The notes under the pieces are model-generated. The model was not told the DNA's origin. It saw only the letters and a list, made by a program, of their open reading frames with translations, and did not search any database. Position numbers and translations under genes: made by a program. From the NCBI GenBank assembly GCA_902767395.1, contig CACXHI010000039.1, positions 1 through 10,784 on the forward strand: a stretch of 10,784 bases of DNA, written 5' to 3'. How positions within the stretch are numbered: the first letter of the stretch is position 1; the number at the start of each line of letters is the position of its first letter. The stretch comes from Oscillospiraceae bacterium (lineage in GTDB: Bacteria > Bacillota > Clostridia > Oscillospirales > Oscillospiraceae). Shown here piece after piece: positions 1 to 5,998 of the stretch.

Positions 1-73
1 CGTCGACGAACTTGAGCTTAACTTCTGTGTTCGGGATGGGAACAGGTGGACCCTCAAGCCAATCAACACCAAC
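1..73 (-). rRNA. rrf: 5S ribosomal RNA, 5' portion (runs off left edge)
   Basis: Read on the minus strand, this segment aligns position for position with the first ~73 nt of bacterial 5S rRNA. It starts GTTGGTG, contains the invariant block CCTGTTCCCATCCCGAAC (minus-strand sense), and continues ACACAGAAGTTAAGCTC. About 45 nt of the 3' half should lie beyond the left edge. The 5' end at 73 is set by alignment to Bacillus-type 5S from memory and may be off by a few bases. No 23S rRNA lies upstream of it; the next gene in that direction is a divergent protein gene. So this 5S is either a stand-alone gene or the first gene of an operon continuing leftwards. Confidence 0.93.
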
Positions 74-82
74 TGATTCATG

Positions 83-98
83 CGCTCCCTGCGGAGCG
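83..98 (-). other. Hairpin in the 5S precursor leader
   Basis: The arms CGCTCC (83-88) and GGAGCG (93-98) are perfect complements around a 4-nt loop. The hairpin sits between the predicted transcription start (about 98-100) and the mature 5S 5' end, so it would form at the extreme 5' end of the primary transcript. A role in 5' protection or in processing of the precursor is inference. Confidence 0.6.
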
Positions 99-104
99 TC
101 TATG

Positions 105-132
105 ATTATAGCACGTTTTTCTGAAATGTCAA
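105..132 (-). promoter_or_regulatory. Perfect-consensus sigma-A promoter for 5S
   Basis: On the minus strand there is TTGACA (127-132), a 16-bp spacer and TATAAT (105-110). A TG one base upstream of the -10 hexamer gives an extended -10. Transcription would start near 98-100, about 25 nt before the 5S gene. Both hexamers match the consensus fully. Confidence 0.88.
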
Positions 133-133
133 G

Positions 134-170
134 CACTATTTTTTTGTTTTTTTCTCTTTTTTCTTTTTTG
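134..170 (-). promoter_or_regulatory. A-tract UP element upstream of the 5S promoter
   Basis: Read on the minus strand, the DNA just upstream of the -35 box is almost pure A, with four A-runs of 6-7 nt (plus-strand T runs at 139-145, 147-153, 157-162 and 164-169). This is the placement and composition expected of an UP element bound by the RNA polymerase alpha C-terminal domains, typical of rRNA promoters. The sequence is direct observation; the function is inferred from position. Confidence 0.65.
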
Positions 171-238
171 TCATTTTCCATTTCGAGAGCAGGAAGGATT
201 CAGCATCCAAATATTTCCATTTTTTTGTTGCGCGGAGA

Positions 239-267
239 TTGCTTTTTTTGCTGAATCAAGGTATAAT
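239..267 (+). promoter_or_regulatory. Probable sigma-A promoter for the membrane protein / VanW operon
   Basis: TATAAT (262-267) lies 17 bp downstream of a weak -35 hexamer, TTGCTT (239-244, three of six consensus bases). The predicted start near 274 gives a leader of about 30 nt before the ATG at 305. The -10 is perfect and the -35 poor, so this is probably a moderate or activator-assisted promoter. Confidence 0.6.
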
Positions 268-304
268 GTGTAGAAATAGAATGAATGAGAAGGGAGTTGT
301 CCCA

Positions 305-1174
305 ATGCGTGAATTGACCGTACGCAGAGAAACGGGACGTCTGTTCCACCCCAGCGCTGCGGAGATCTGGCTGGAGGATCCGGAAGCCGCCGAGCAGGAG
401 ATTGACGGCGTGGGCTGTCGGCTTTTGGGGTCGGTCGAGCCGGATGAAGAACAAACCTTTTGGGTTCCCGAGACGGAGGCCAGAGTTTTCGTGCGCATGG
501 ACTGCCACGGTCAGTCCACCACCGCCGGGACCATGACCCTCCCCGAGGGGACCGAGCCGCTGTTCTGCACGGGCAGAGATCTGATGCTCCCCGGCAAGCG
601 CAGAAGCATCTCCCTGTCCTTCTCCGGTTCCGAGGCCGGGCGAAAGCCGATGGACGACTACCAGAAGGCGGAACGGATTCGGAAGATCATGCTTGTGGTT
701 TCGGTGCTGCTTGGCATTGGCATTGGACTGTTTTTCTCCAGCCGCCGCCCGGAACAGCCCAAGACGACGACCTTCAACGCCGATGGACTCCAGCTCACGC
801 TCTCAAGCAGCTTTTTTGAAAGTGGAGACCGGGCTGAGGGCTTCTCCCGCGCATACTATTCCAACGGCGAGGCCGTGCAGGTGGCCCGTGTCCCCTTTTC
901 CGAGACGACGGACGGCATGACGCTGGAGGACTTCGCGGCCTCCAAGGCGGATTGGCTTGCGCCGGACGGCTGGAAGCAACTCGCGGAGCCGCAGCAGCCG
1001 CTCTGCTTTGAGTACACGTTCACGGCGGAGGACGGGGATTCGCACACCGATCTGGCGGCGTTCTACCTTGGGACGGACGCCTTCTGGCTGGTGCGTTGCG
1101 ACTGCGAGACGGAGGATTATCCCGAACAGCAGGCGGCATTTCTGGAGTATGCCGCCTCCGTGACCGCGCCCTGA
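305..1174 (+). CDS. Uncharacterised single-pass membrane protein
   Basis: The 289-residue product was not assigned to a named family. The ATG at 305 was chosen because AAGGGAG lies 8 nt upstream; an in-frame ATG at 281 has no comparable site. Residues 1-126 form a soluble, probably cytoplasmic domain opening with MRELTVRRETG and containing GVGCRLLGSVEP and LPEGTEPLFCTGR. One transmembrane helix spans about 128-144 (IMLVVSVLLGIGIGLFF), preceded by basic KAERIRK, so the positive-inside rule places the C-terminus outside. The external domain (about 146-289) is acidic with alternating beta-like stretches and three cysteines. From memory, the N-terminal pattern resembles a domain common at the start of uncharacterised clostridial membrane proteins (a VYIEDP...CRKLG...LPEGQE-like pattern); I could not test this. 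The VanW-family gene follows 44 bp downstream on the same strand with no terminator visible between them, so co-transcription is likely and an envelope role is plausible. Confidence 0.85.
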   Translation: MRELTVRRETGRLFHPSAAEIWLEDPEAAEQEIDGVGCRLLGSVEPDEEQTFWVPETEARVFVRMDCHGQSTTAGTMTLPEGTEPLFCTGRDLMLPGKRRSISLSFSGSEAGRKPMDDYQKAERIRKIMLVVSVLLGIGIGLFFSSRRPEQPKTTTFNADGLQLTLSSSFFESGDRAEGFSRAYYSNGEAVQVARVPFSETTDGMTLEDFAASKADWLAPDGWKQLAEPQQPLCFEYTFTAEDGDSHTDLAAFYLGTDAFWLVRCDCETEDYPEQQAAFLEYAASVTAP

Positions 1175-1218
1175 CCATAATCACAAAGAATCACAGATGG
1201 AGAGAGGTTCCTTTTTTG

Positions 1219-2841
1219 ATGAAGCAAGGAAGGTTTGAAATATCGCGACAGCCGGACGATCGGAAGGCCCCGCCCGGGGCGAATGCGGCGGCTGTCCTCG
1301 GCGCCGCCGAATCACACCGCAAACGGGACTGGCTTTTGGTCTCCCTTCCGGTTCTGGTGCTGCTGCTTCTGGCTGCCACCGTATGGATGGCGCTGAAAAA
1401 AACCGAAGAGATCAACATGCCCAAGGAGCTTTCCCCTGAGAAAGCGCAGACCCTCGCGCAGTATCAGGCGCTTGCCCAGAAACTGGAGCATCATAGCGTT
1501 TATCTGACTCTGCGCCCCGATCATCCCACCGCCGGGGAGACGGAGGTGTTTTCCATCTCCCCCATGCAGAGCTGCGTCCGGGTGGATCTGGCGGGCCTAG
1601 AGGCCGATCTTTGGGACGAAACCCTGTTGGACGACAGGCGCTTCTGCATTGAGGACGCGATTCGGTACGTTTCTATCGACCGCGCAGCCATTCGGACACT
1701 GGCGGATCAGTTTGTAGACGCAATTTCCCAGCCCTTCGAGGAGTCCTTCGCGGCGGTGGAGCCGGCGGACCCTGACGCGGAGGACGGGAAAGAGGTTCTG
1801 CGGATCAGCCGGGGGCAGACCGGCCGCACGATCTCCAGAGAGTTCGTCTATTGGCAGCTTCTGCGATGCTATTTTACCGGCGAGCTTACGCCGAGCATGG
1901 TATATCAGACCCAGCGTCCGAAGCTCCTGAAGGAGGATCGGATCTGGGAGACCTTCTGCAAGGAACCGAAGAATGCGCGGCTGAACGAGTCCACCTTTGC
2001 CATTCTCCCGGAGGAAAACGGCTACGGCGTGGAGCGGGAGACCTACGACGCGGCAATGGCAACGCTGGGCGAGGGGGAGACCCTGTCTCTGCCGATGGTG
2101 GAGATGCCCGCGGCCATCACGGCACAGATGGTGGAGGCGTCCCTGTTTCAGGACGTGCTGGCCGAGGTTCACACCCCGCACAGCTGGATCGACGACCGGA
2201 CGGTGAACCTGATCCTTGCCTGCCGCCAAATCAACGGCAAGATTCTGATGCCCGGCGACGTGTTCTCCTTCAACGCCACCGTGGGGCAGCGCACGGCGGA
2301 GAAGGGCTACCGCAAGGCCACGGCCTACATCGGCGGCGCCTCGGTGCCGGAGATCGGCGGCGGCGTCTGCCAAGTTGCCTCCTCCATCTATTACGCGGTT
2401 CTCAAGGCCGATCTGCGTACAATTGAGCGCCATGTACACACCTACCTTGTGACCTATGTGCCCAAGGGGATGGACGCGGCAATCTACTGGGGGCAGAACG
2501 ACTATCGCTTCCAGAACAACAGTCCCTATCCCATCAAGATTCTGGCCTCCGTCTCTGACGGTAACGTGAACATTACGCTGCGCGGTACGGAGTGGAAGAA
2601 CTACTCCGTCAAGCTGTATTCGGAGGTGGTGCGGGAGATTCCCTACGAGACAAGGACGCAGGTGGTGACCGACGGCTCCGCCAGCAACGGCGAGGTGATC
2701 GTCACGCCCTACACCGGCTACGTTGTCAACAGCTACCGAACCAAGGTGGACCGCGCGGGCAACTCTTTGGGCACAAACCTGATTGCTACCAGCAATTATA
2801 ACAAGCGGGATCGGGTGATCGCGCAGGTTCCCGCACCGTGA
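1219..2841 (+). CDS. VanW family protein, membrane-anchored
   Basis: The product is 540 residues from the ATG at 1219, preceded by GGAGAGAGG about 11 nt upstream. A basic N-terminal tail (residues 1-36) is followed by one transmembrane helix (about 37-59, LVSLPVLVLLLLAATVWMA), with the rest outside the membrane. Residues ~70-320 form a long, mostly helical ectodomain, possibly including a PG_binding_4-like segment as is common before VanW domains. The VanW domain (PF04294) covers about 325-456, with the signatures CRQINGKILMPGDVFSFN, PEIGGGVCQVAS and YPIKI. The last ~80 residues loosely resemble a G5-type repeat (REIPYETRTQVV ... GYVVNSYRTKVD). VanW was named from vancomycin resistance clusters, but the family is widespread in Firmicutes, its biochemical role is unresolved, and presence here does not imply resistance. 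It probably acts at the cell wall. It is likely co-transcribed with the preceding single-pass membrane protein and ends at a strong hairpin. Confidence 0.92.
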   Translation: MKQGRFEISRQPDDRKAPPGANAAAVLGAAESHRKRDWLLVSLPVLVLLLLAATVWMALKKTEEINMPKELSPEKAQTLAQYQALAQKLEHHSVYLTLRPDHPTAGETEVFSISPMQSCVRVDLAGLEADLWDETLLDDRRFCIEDAIRYVSIDRAAIRTLADQFVDAISQPFEESFAAVEPADPDAEDGKEVLRISRGQTGRTISREFVYWQLLRCYFTGELTPSMVYQTQRPKLLKEDRIWETFCKEPKNARLNESTFAILPEENGYGVERETYDAAMATLGEGETLSLPMVEMPAAITAQMVEASLFQDVLAEVHTPHSWIDDRTVNLILACRQINGKILMPGDVFSFNATVGQRTAEKGYRKATAYIGGASVPEIGGGVCQVASSIYYAVLKADLRTIERHVHTYLVTYVPKGMDAAIYWGQNDYRFQNNSPYPIKILASVSDGNVNITLRGTEWKNYSVKLYSEVVREIPYETRTQVVTDGSASNGEVIVTPYTGYVVNSYRTKVDRAGNSLGTNLIATSNYNKRDRVIAQVPAP

Positions 2842-2842
2842 A

Positions 2843-2888
2843 CCTCCACGCAGCCCATGGAGGACCCGTGACCGCGCAAATAAGCGCG
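2843..2888. repeat. Two small stem-loops after the VanW gene
   Basis: CCTCCA (2843-2848) pairs with TGGAGG (2858-2863), and CGCGC (2873-2877) pairs with GCGCG (2884-2888) around AAATAA. Neither has a convincing U-tract. They may be minor structures in the 3' untranslated region ahead of the main terminator hairpin. Confidence 0.35.
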
Positions 2889-2908
2889 CGTTAATAAGCG
2901 AACGAAAC

Positions 2909-2932
2909 GGGGTCAGGCGAACGCCTGACCCC
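2909..2932. terminator. Bidirectional terminator between convergent genes
   Basis: A perfect 10-bp GC-rich stem, GGGGTCAGGC (2909-2918) / GCCTGACCCC (2923-2932), closes a 4-nt loop. It lies 67 nt after the VanW stop and 36 nt after the stop of the opposing PRTase-like gene. Downstream on the plus strand is only ATTTGGGT; on the minus strand the tail GTTTCGTTCGCTTATT is richer in T. It probably serves both genes and is more typical in the minus direction. Confidence 0.8.
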
Positions 2933-2968
2933 ATTTGGGTGACTGGATGAAGAATCCAAATCTGCCGC

Positions 2969-3598
2969 TTACAGCGCGGAATAGCCGAAGCTGTTGACCA
3001 GCGCATCCAGACGACGGCCCGCCTTGCAGTAGGGGCAGTCCTGATAGTCGTAGCTGGCGTAGCCGGGCAGGTCGCGGATGTCGTAGACAGAGTGAACCGC
3101 AAAGCCCGCGGACTCGGGAACGGCGCTGTAGAGGGCCGCAATGCCCTGCACCATGCCGCCGTAGTAGCCGATGGCCTCAATGGAGCGGTTGGCGGTGAAG
3201 CCCGTGGTCACGCTGGCCATGAGCACCAGAACGTGCTTGTCCCGGATCAGGGGCTGGGCGTTGTCGCGGAAGATAATCTGGCTGTTGGCGTTGTACTCCG
3301 GCTCCAGCACGCAGATGTCGCGGTGATCGTTGACACTGCGGGAGGAGGCGACGAGCTCTTCCGCCAGACAGGTGCCGATGACAGCCGTGCCATCCAGACA
3401 GAGGATCGTGTCGATCGGAATGGAACGGTAATGCGGCGCAAGCTGCTTGGCAACGTCTCTGGCCTCGGTCAGACGGGTCTTATGGTAGGAAATATCAATG
3501 TAGTAGTTGATATGGCTGTGGTTGGTCGCAAAATGGCCTCTGGCCACACGAAGGGGCACGTTTCCTCTCTTGATGGGCAGTTCCTGAATTTCAATCAT
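2969..3598 (-). CDS. PRTase-fold protein, orotate phosphoribosyltransferase-like
   Basis: The product is 209 residues from the ATG at 3598, chosen because AAAGGAGG sits 8 nt upstream; the reading frame stays open further upstream but without a comparable site. The segment KHVLVLMASVTTG (121-133) matches the position and shape of the PRPP-binding loop of type I phosphoribosyltransferases (hydrophobic strand, then TTG). The usual adjacent acidic pair is replaced by Met-Ala or Ala-Ser. Other conserved-looking parts are ILCLDGTAVIGTCLAEEL (65-82) and ARGHFATNHSHINYY (19-33). A CPYC motif (188-191) lies near the C-terminus. Homologues I recall from Oscillospiraceae are annotated as orotate phosphoribosyltransferase, but no pyrimidine genes are adjacent and the altered PRPP loop makes catalysis doubtful. 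It could instead be a ligand-binding regulator, like other non-catalytic PRTase homologues. The gene is monocistronic and divergent from the two-component system. Confidence 0.8.
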   Translation of the reverse strand: MIEIQELPIKRGNVPLRVARGHFATNHSHINYYIDISYHKTRLTEARDVAKQLAPHYRSIPIDTILCLDGTAVIGTCLAEELVASSRSVNDHRDICVLEPEYNANSQIIFRDNAQPLIRDKHVLVLMASVTTGFTANRSIEAIGYYGGMVQGIAALYSAVPESAGFAVHSVYDIRDLPGYASYDYQDCPYCKAGRRLDALVNSFGYSAL

Positions 3599-3631
3599 TT
3601 CGTTGTCCTCCTTTACAGTCAAGGTCTTTTG

Positions 3632-3643
3632 ACCCTGATATTT
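3632..3643. repeat. Small palindrome near the PRTase-like gene start site
   Basis: The plus strand has GGTC-TTTT-GACC, a 4-bp-arm palindrome at about 3623-3634, immediately around the predicted transcription start of the minus-strand gene (about 3633). It could be an operator or a tiny leader hairpin. The arms are short, so chance is possible and the boundaries are approximate. Confidence 0.25.
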
Positions 3644-3669
3644 TACCTCCTGTCCCCCTGTTTTGTCAA
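3640..3669 (-). promoter_or_regulatory. Sigma-A promoter for the PRTase-like gene
   Basis: On the minus strand there is TTGACA (3664-3669), an 18-bp spacer and TAAAAT (3640-3645, five of six). Transcription would start near 3633, giving a leader of about 35 nt that carries the AAAGGAGG ribosome binding site. Confidence 0.7.
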
Positions 3670-3695
3670 GTGTTTCCGTCTTTCCGTTGACAAAA
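3661..3695. repeat. Inverted repeat made of two divergent -35 boxes
   Basis: TTTTGTCAA (3661-3669) and TTGACAAAA (3687-3695) are perfect 9-bp inverted arms separated by 17 bp. Each arm contains the -35 hexamer of one divergent promoter. The symmetry follows partly from both -35 boxes being perfect consensus, but it extends three bases past the hexamers. Confidence 0.6.
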
Positions 3696-3715
3696 AAACA
3701 CTTTTTAGCTATAAT
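3687..3715 (+). promoter_or_regulatory. Perfect-consensus sigma-A promoter for the two-component operon
   Basis: TTGACA (3687-3692), a 17-bp spacer rich in A and T, and TATAAT (3710-3715). The predicted start near 3722 leaves only about 20 nt of leader with GGAGG (3730-3734) 7 nt before the ATG. An ideal promoter suggests high basal expression unless repressed. Confidence 0.88.
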
Positions 3716-3741
3716 GAACAAAAAACCGTGGAGGTGCTCTC

Positions 3742-4416
3742 ATGAAACTCCTTTATGCCGAGGACGAACACAGCCTTGCCGAGGCAGTCGTGGACGTGCT
3801 GGAATATCACAAATACAAGGTGGACGTCGTATATGACGGGCAAGATGCGCTGGACTGGGCAGAGAACGACCAGTACGACGGGATCATTATGGACGTGATG
3901 ATGCCCAAGCTCAGCGGGCTGGAGGTGCTCCGGCGGCTGCGGGCCGCAGGCAACCGCACTCCCATCCTGCTTCTGACCGCAAAGGCCGAGATCGAGGATC
4001 GGATTCAGGGGCTGGATCTCGGCGCGGACGACTATCTGTCGAAGCCCTTCGCCATGGGCGAGCTGCTCGCCCGCGTCCGGGCCATGCTTCGCCGCAGGGA
4101 GGACTATACGCCCGATCTGCTTCAGCTTGGCAATCTCTGTCTGGATCGAAAGAGCTATACGCTTTCGGTGGGGGACCAAAAGCTTCTTCTTCCCAAGCTG
4201 GAATTTCAGATGATGGAGCTGTTTCTGCTCAATCGGGGAATTTATCTCTCCACCGAGGATCTTCTGGTCAAGGTCTGGGGCTACGACACCGACGCGGAGA
4301 TCGGCATTGTGTGGGTCTATATTTCCTATCTGCGCAAAAAGCTCGTCTCGCTGGGGGCAGACGTTCAAATCAAGGCCAAACGCAACATCGGCTATATGCT
4401 GGAGCAAACGACATGA
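3742..4416 (+). CDS. OmpR/PhoB-family response regulator
   Basis: The 224-residue product is a DNA-binding response regulator that would be phosphorylated by the kinase encoded immediately downstream. The receiver domain (about 1-118) has the acidic pocket E7-D8, phospho-acceptor D51 in IIMDVMMPKLSG, switch residue T79 in LLLTA, and K101 in SKPF. The C-terminal winged helix (about 126-221) carries LEFQMMELFLLNRG and the recognition region IGIVWVYISYLRKKL, ending RNIGYML. In this family the recognition-helix region usually reads V(D/E)VYISYLRKK, so this domain looks intact. GGAGG 7 nt upstream fixes the start. Its TGA overlaps the kinase ATG (ATGA), indicating translational coupling. The regulated genes cannot be told from this window; the divergent PRTase-like gene is an obvious candidate because their promoters face each other. 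Confidence 0.96.
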   Translation: MKLLYAEDEHSLAEAVVDVLEYHKYKVDVVYDGQDALDWAENDQYDGIIMDVMMPKLSGLEVLRRLRAAGNRTPILLLTAKAEIEDRIQGLDLGADDYLSKPFAMGELLARVRAMLRRREDYTPDLLQLGNLCLDRKSYTLSVGDQKLLLPKLEFQMMELFLLNRGIYLSTEDLLVKVWGYDTDAEIGIVWVYISYLRKKLVSLGADVQIKAKRNIGYMLEQTT

Positions 4417-5753
4417 CCCAGACGCTGAAACGGAAGTTTATCGTGACGGCGATGATTGCCGTCACCGTTCTGCTAATTGTCCTGCTGGGGGTTGTCAACG
4501 TGGTGAACGCATGGACCACGGTGCAGGATACGACCCGTCTTCTGGACAACCTTGTGCAGATGGAAGCGCAGGGACGGCCTGAGCGCTTCCCGGACGGTCA
4601 GCCGCCCGAAGGGGAGACGCTTCCGACCTTCCCCGCCGGAGAGGGGTGGGACCCCCCCGACGGCGCGCCCCCCTTCCAGCGGGAGGACGGGCGCGGACGG
4701 GGCTTTATGGCCGAGGTTCTGACAGAGAACGACCGTCTCTCCGCCGTCTACTTTACCGCGTGGCTCGCAGACGGCACGGTGGAGCGCACCGACGTGAGTC
4801 GGATCTCCTCCGTCACCGCAGACGAGGCCGCCGCGCTGGCCGCCGAAGCCTTTGCGGCGGGGAAAACCGAGGGCCGGGCGGACAGCTTCCGCTTCGCCTC
4901 CCGGCAGAACGCCGCAGGCGAGACGGTTTTCGTGTTTCTGGAGAATTCCACCCGCCGCAACGCCGTTCTCCGCGTCGCGGCCCTCTCCGCGCTTGCGGGA
5001 TTGGGCAGCTGGCTGCTGATGCTGGGTCTGGTCGTGCTCCTTTCAAAAAAGACCATTGCCCCCATCGCGGAGAATATGGAGCGTCAGCGCCAGTTTGTAA
5101 CCGACGCGGGCCATGAGCTGAAGACGCCGCTTGCCATCATTCAGGCCAATACCGAGGCCATGGAGCTGATCGCAGGGGAAACAAAGTGGAGCCGGAACAT
5201 CAAGGCGCAGACTGCCCGCCTCACCGAGTTGACCCGGAATCTACTGACGCTGGCGCGGGCCGAGGAGGCCCCCGCCCTTGGCAGCCTCGCCTCGGTGGAT
5301 CTGTCCGCGTTGGTGGAGAAAACGGCCCAAATGTTCCAGACCCCCATGGAGCAAAAGGGTCTGACGCTGGACGGGAAAATTGCGCCGGGGCTGTGCGTCC
5401 GTGGCAGCGAGGCACAGCTTGCCAACCTCTGCTCGATTCTGTTTGACAACGCCGTGAAGTACGCCACCGAGGGCTCGTCGTTGAATCTGACGCTCCAGGG
5501 CGAGGAGAAGACCTGTGCGCTGCGGCTGGAGAACCGCTGCGACACGCTGCCGGACTGCCCGCCTGAGCGGTTATTTGACCGGTTCTATCGGGGCGATTCG
5601 GCACGGACACAGCGCTCCGGCGGTTTTGGAATCGGGCTGTCCGCCGCACAGGTCATCACCCTCCAGCACCGTGGCCGTCTGGAGGCCGAATATCCCGCAG
5701 AGGATCGCATCGCCTTCACCGTGACCTTCCCGCTCCCCACCGACGCGGGATAG
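4413..5753 (+). CDS. Sensor histidine kinase (HisKA / HATPase_c)
   Basis: The 446-residue kinase pairs with the response regulator it overlaps by 4 nt. The start is the ATG of the ATGA overlap. Transmembrane helices lie at about 10-33 and 187-210, flanking an extracytoplasmic sensor of about 150 residues. The first part of that sensor (about 53-97) is low in complexity, rich in Pro, Gly, Asp and Glu (for example FPDGQPPEGETLPTFPAGEG); the second part resembles a small alpha/beta sensor fold. No HAMP domain is evident: the H-box follows the second helix closely, with phospho-acceptor H234 in DAGHELKTPL. The ATP-binding domain shows the N-box around N346 (LFDNAVKY), an F-box-like LFDRFYRGD (387-395) and a G-box GGFGIGLS (403-410). 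All catalytic motifs are intact. The ligand is unknown; overall layout resembles small clostridial kinases of the cell-envelope or antimicrobial-peptide response type, but that is only inference. Confidence 0.95.
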   Translation: MTQTLKRKFIVTAMIAVTVLLIVLLGVVNVVNAWTTVQDTTRLLDNLVQMEAQGRPERFPDGQPPEGETLPTFPAGEGWDPPDGAPPFQREDGRGRGFMAEVLTENDRLSAVYFTAWLADGTVERTDVSRISSVTADEAAALAAEAFAAGKTEGRADSFRFASRQNAAGETVFVFLENSTRRNAVLRVAALSALAGLGSWLLMLGLVVLLSKKTIAPIAENMERQRQFVTDAGHELKTPLAIIQANTEAMELIAGETKWSRNIKAQTARLTELTRNLLTLARAEEAPALGSLASVDLSALVEKTAQMFQTPMEQKGLTLDGKIAPGLCVRGSEAQLANLCSILFDNAVKYATEGSSLNLTLQGEEKTCALRLENRCDTLPDCPPERLFDRFYRGDSARTQRSGGFGIGLSAAQVITLQHRGRLEAEYPAEDRIAFTVTFPLPTDAG

Positions 5754-5830
5754 AACTTGAATCGCGCTGTCATGGGGACAGGCCAAACGTCTGTGCCGCC
5801 GGACAAACGATCCGGCGCAAGAATCCGCAG

Positions 5831-5852
5831 TGGTCGATGACCACATCGACCA
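5831..5852. repeat. Perfect 9-bp palindromic hairpin
   Basis: TGGTCGATG-ACCA-CATCGACCA. Within it a second register, GTGGTC/GACCAC (5830-5844), is also possible, so two mutually exclusive hairpins share the same bases. It could act as an RNA switch or as a dyad operator. Confidence 0.6.
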
Positions 5853-5890
5853 GGATGATGCAGGGATTGGTCACACCATAGATGGGGAGA

Positions 5891-5914
5891 GAGGCCGCTG
5901 TGATCAGTGGCCTC
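5891..5914. repeat. 10-bp stem-loop
   Basis: GAGGCCGCTG and CAGTGGCCTC pair fully, counting one G-U, around loop TGAT. It is followed by GCAGTATAACCC, so it is not a typical intrinsic terminator, although it is the last strong hairpin between the kinase gene and the next promoter. Confidence 0.55.
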
Positions 5915-5963
5915 TGCAGTATAACCCGAACGGACGGCGTGCCGACGTGCATTGGTTTCCTGC

Positions 5964-5992
5964 TTGACAAGCCGATGTGCTTTTGTTATAAT
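5964..5992 (+). promoter_or_regulatory. Perfect-consensus sigma-A promoter for the small ORF
   Basis: TTGACA (5964-5969), a 17-bp spacer and TATAAT (5987-5992). The predicted start falls around 5999, inside the GTTAGC palindrome. An imperfect 10-bp direct repeat, GCCGACGTGC (5941-5950) / GCCGATGTGC (5971-5980), brackets the -35 box with 30-bp spacing. Confidence 0.88.
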
Positions 5993-5998
5993 TATCTC

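Larger units (their letters stand above)
5754..5960. other. Non-coding stretch with four stem-loops
   Basis: No supported gene was found here. Four inverted repeats follow one another: CTGTC/GACAG around ATGGG (about 5767-5781); GCCGGA (5798-5803) / TCCGGC (5811-5816); TGGTCGATG (5831-5839) / CATCGACCA (5844-5852), a perfect 9-bp stem with loop ACCA; and GAGGCCGCTG (5891-5900) / CAGTGGCCTC (5905-5914), 10 bp with one G-U and loop TGAT. None has a downstream T-tract, so none is a classical terminator for the kinase gene. Possible explanations are a structured 3' UTR, an independent small RNA on either strand, or a degenerate palindromic element. I do not recognise it. Confidence 0.6.

Noticed and set aside
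1219..2841. VanW protein as evidence of a vancomycin-resistance cluster
   Set aside because: No vanA/B-type ligase, vanH, vanX or vanR/S-specific features accompany it. VanW domains are common in Firmicutes without resistance, and the two-component system at 3742-5753 is generic.
1597..3180. 527-codon minus-strand open frame opposite the VanW gene
   Set aside because: It is antisense to the clear VanW domain and runs into the C-terminal part of the PRTase-like gene. It has the His/Arg-rich composition of a shadow frame in GC-rich DNA and no ribosome binding site or recognisable motif.
5770..5970. Possible 66-codon minus-strand ORF in the intergenic region
   Set aside because: It starts at TTG with no ribosome binding site, overlaps all the stem-loops and the -35 box of the small-ORF promoter, and shows no familiar motif.
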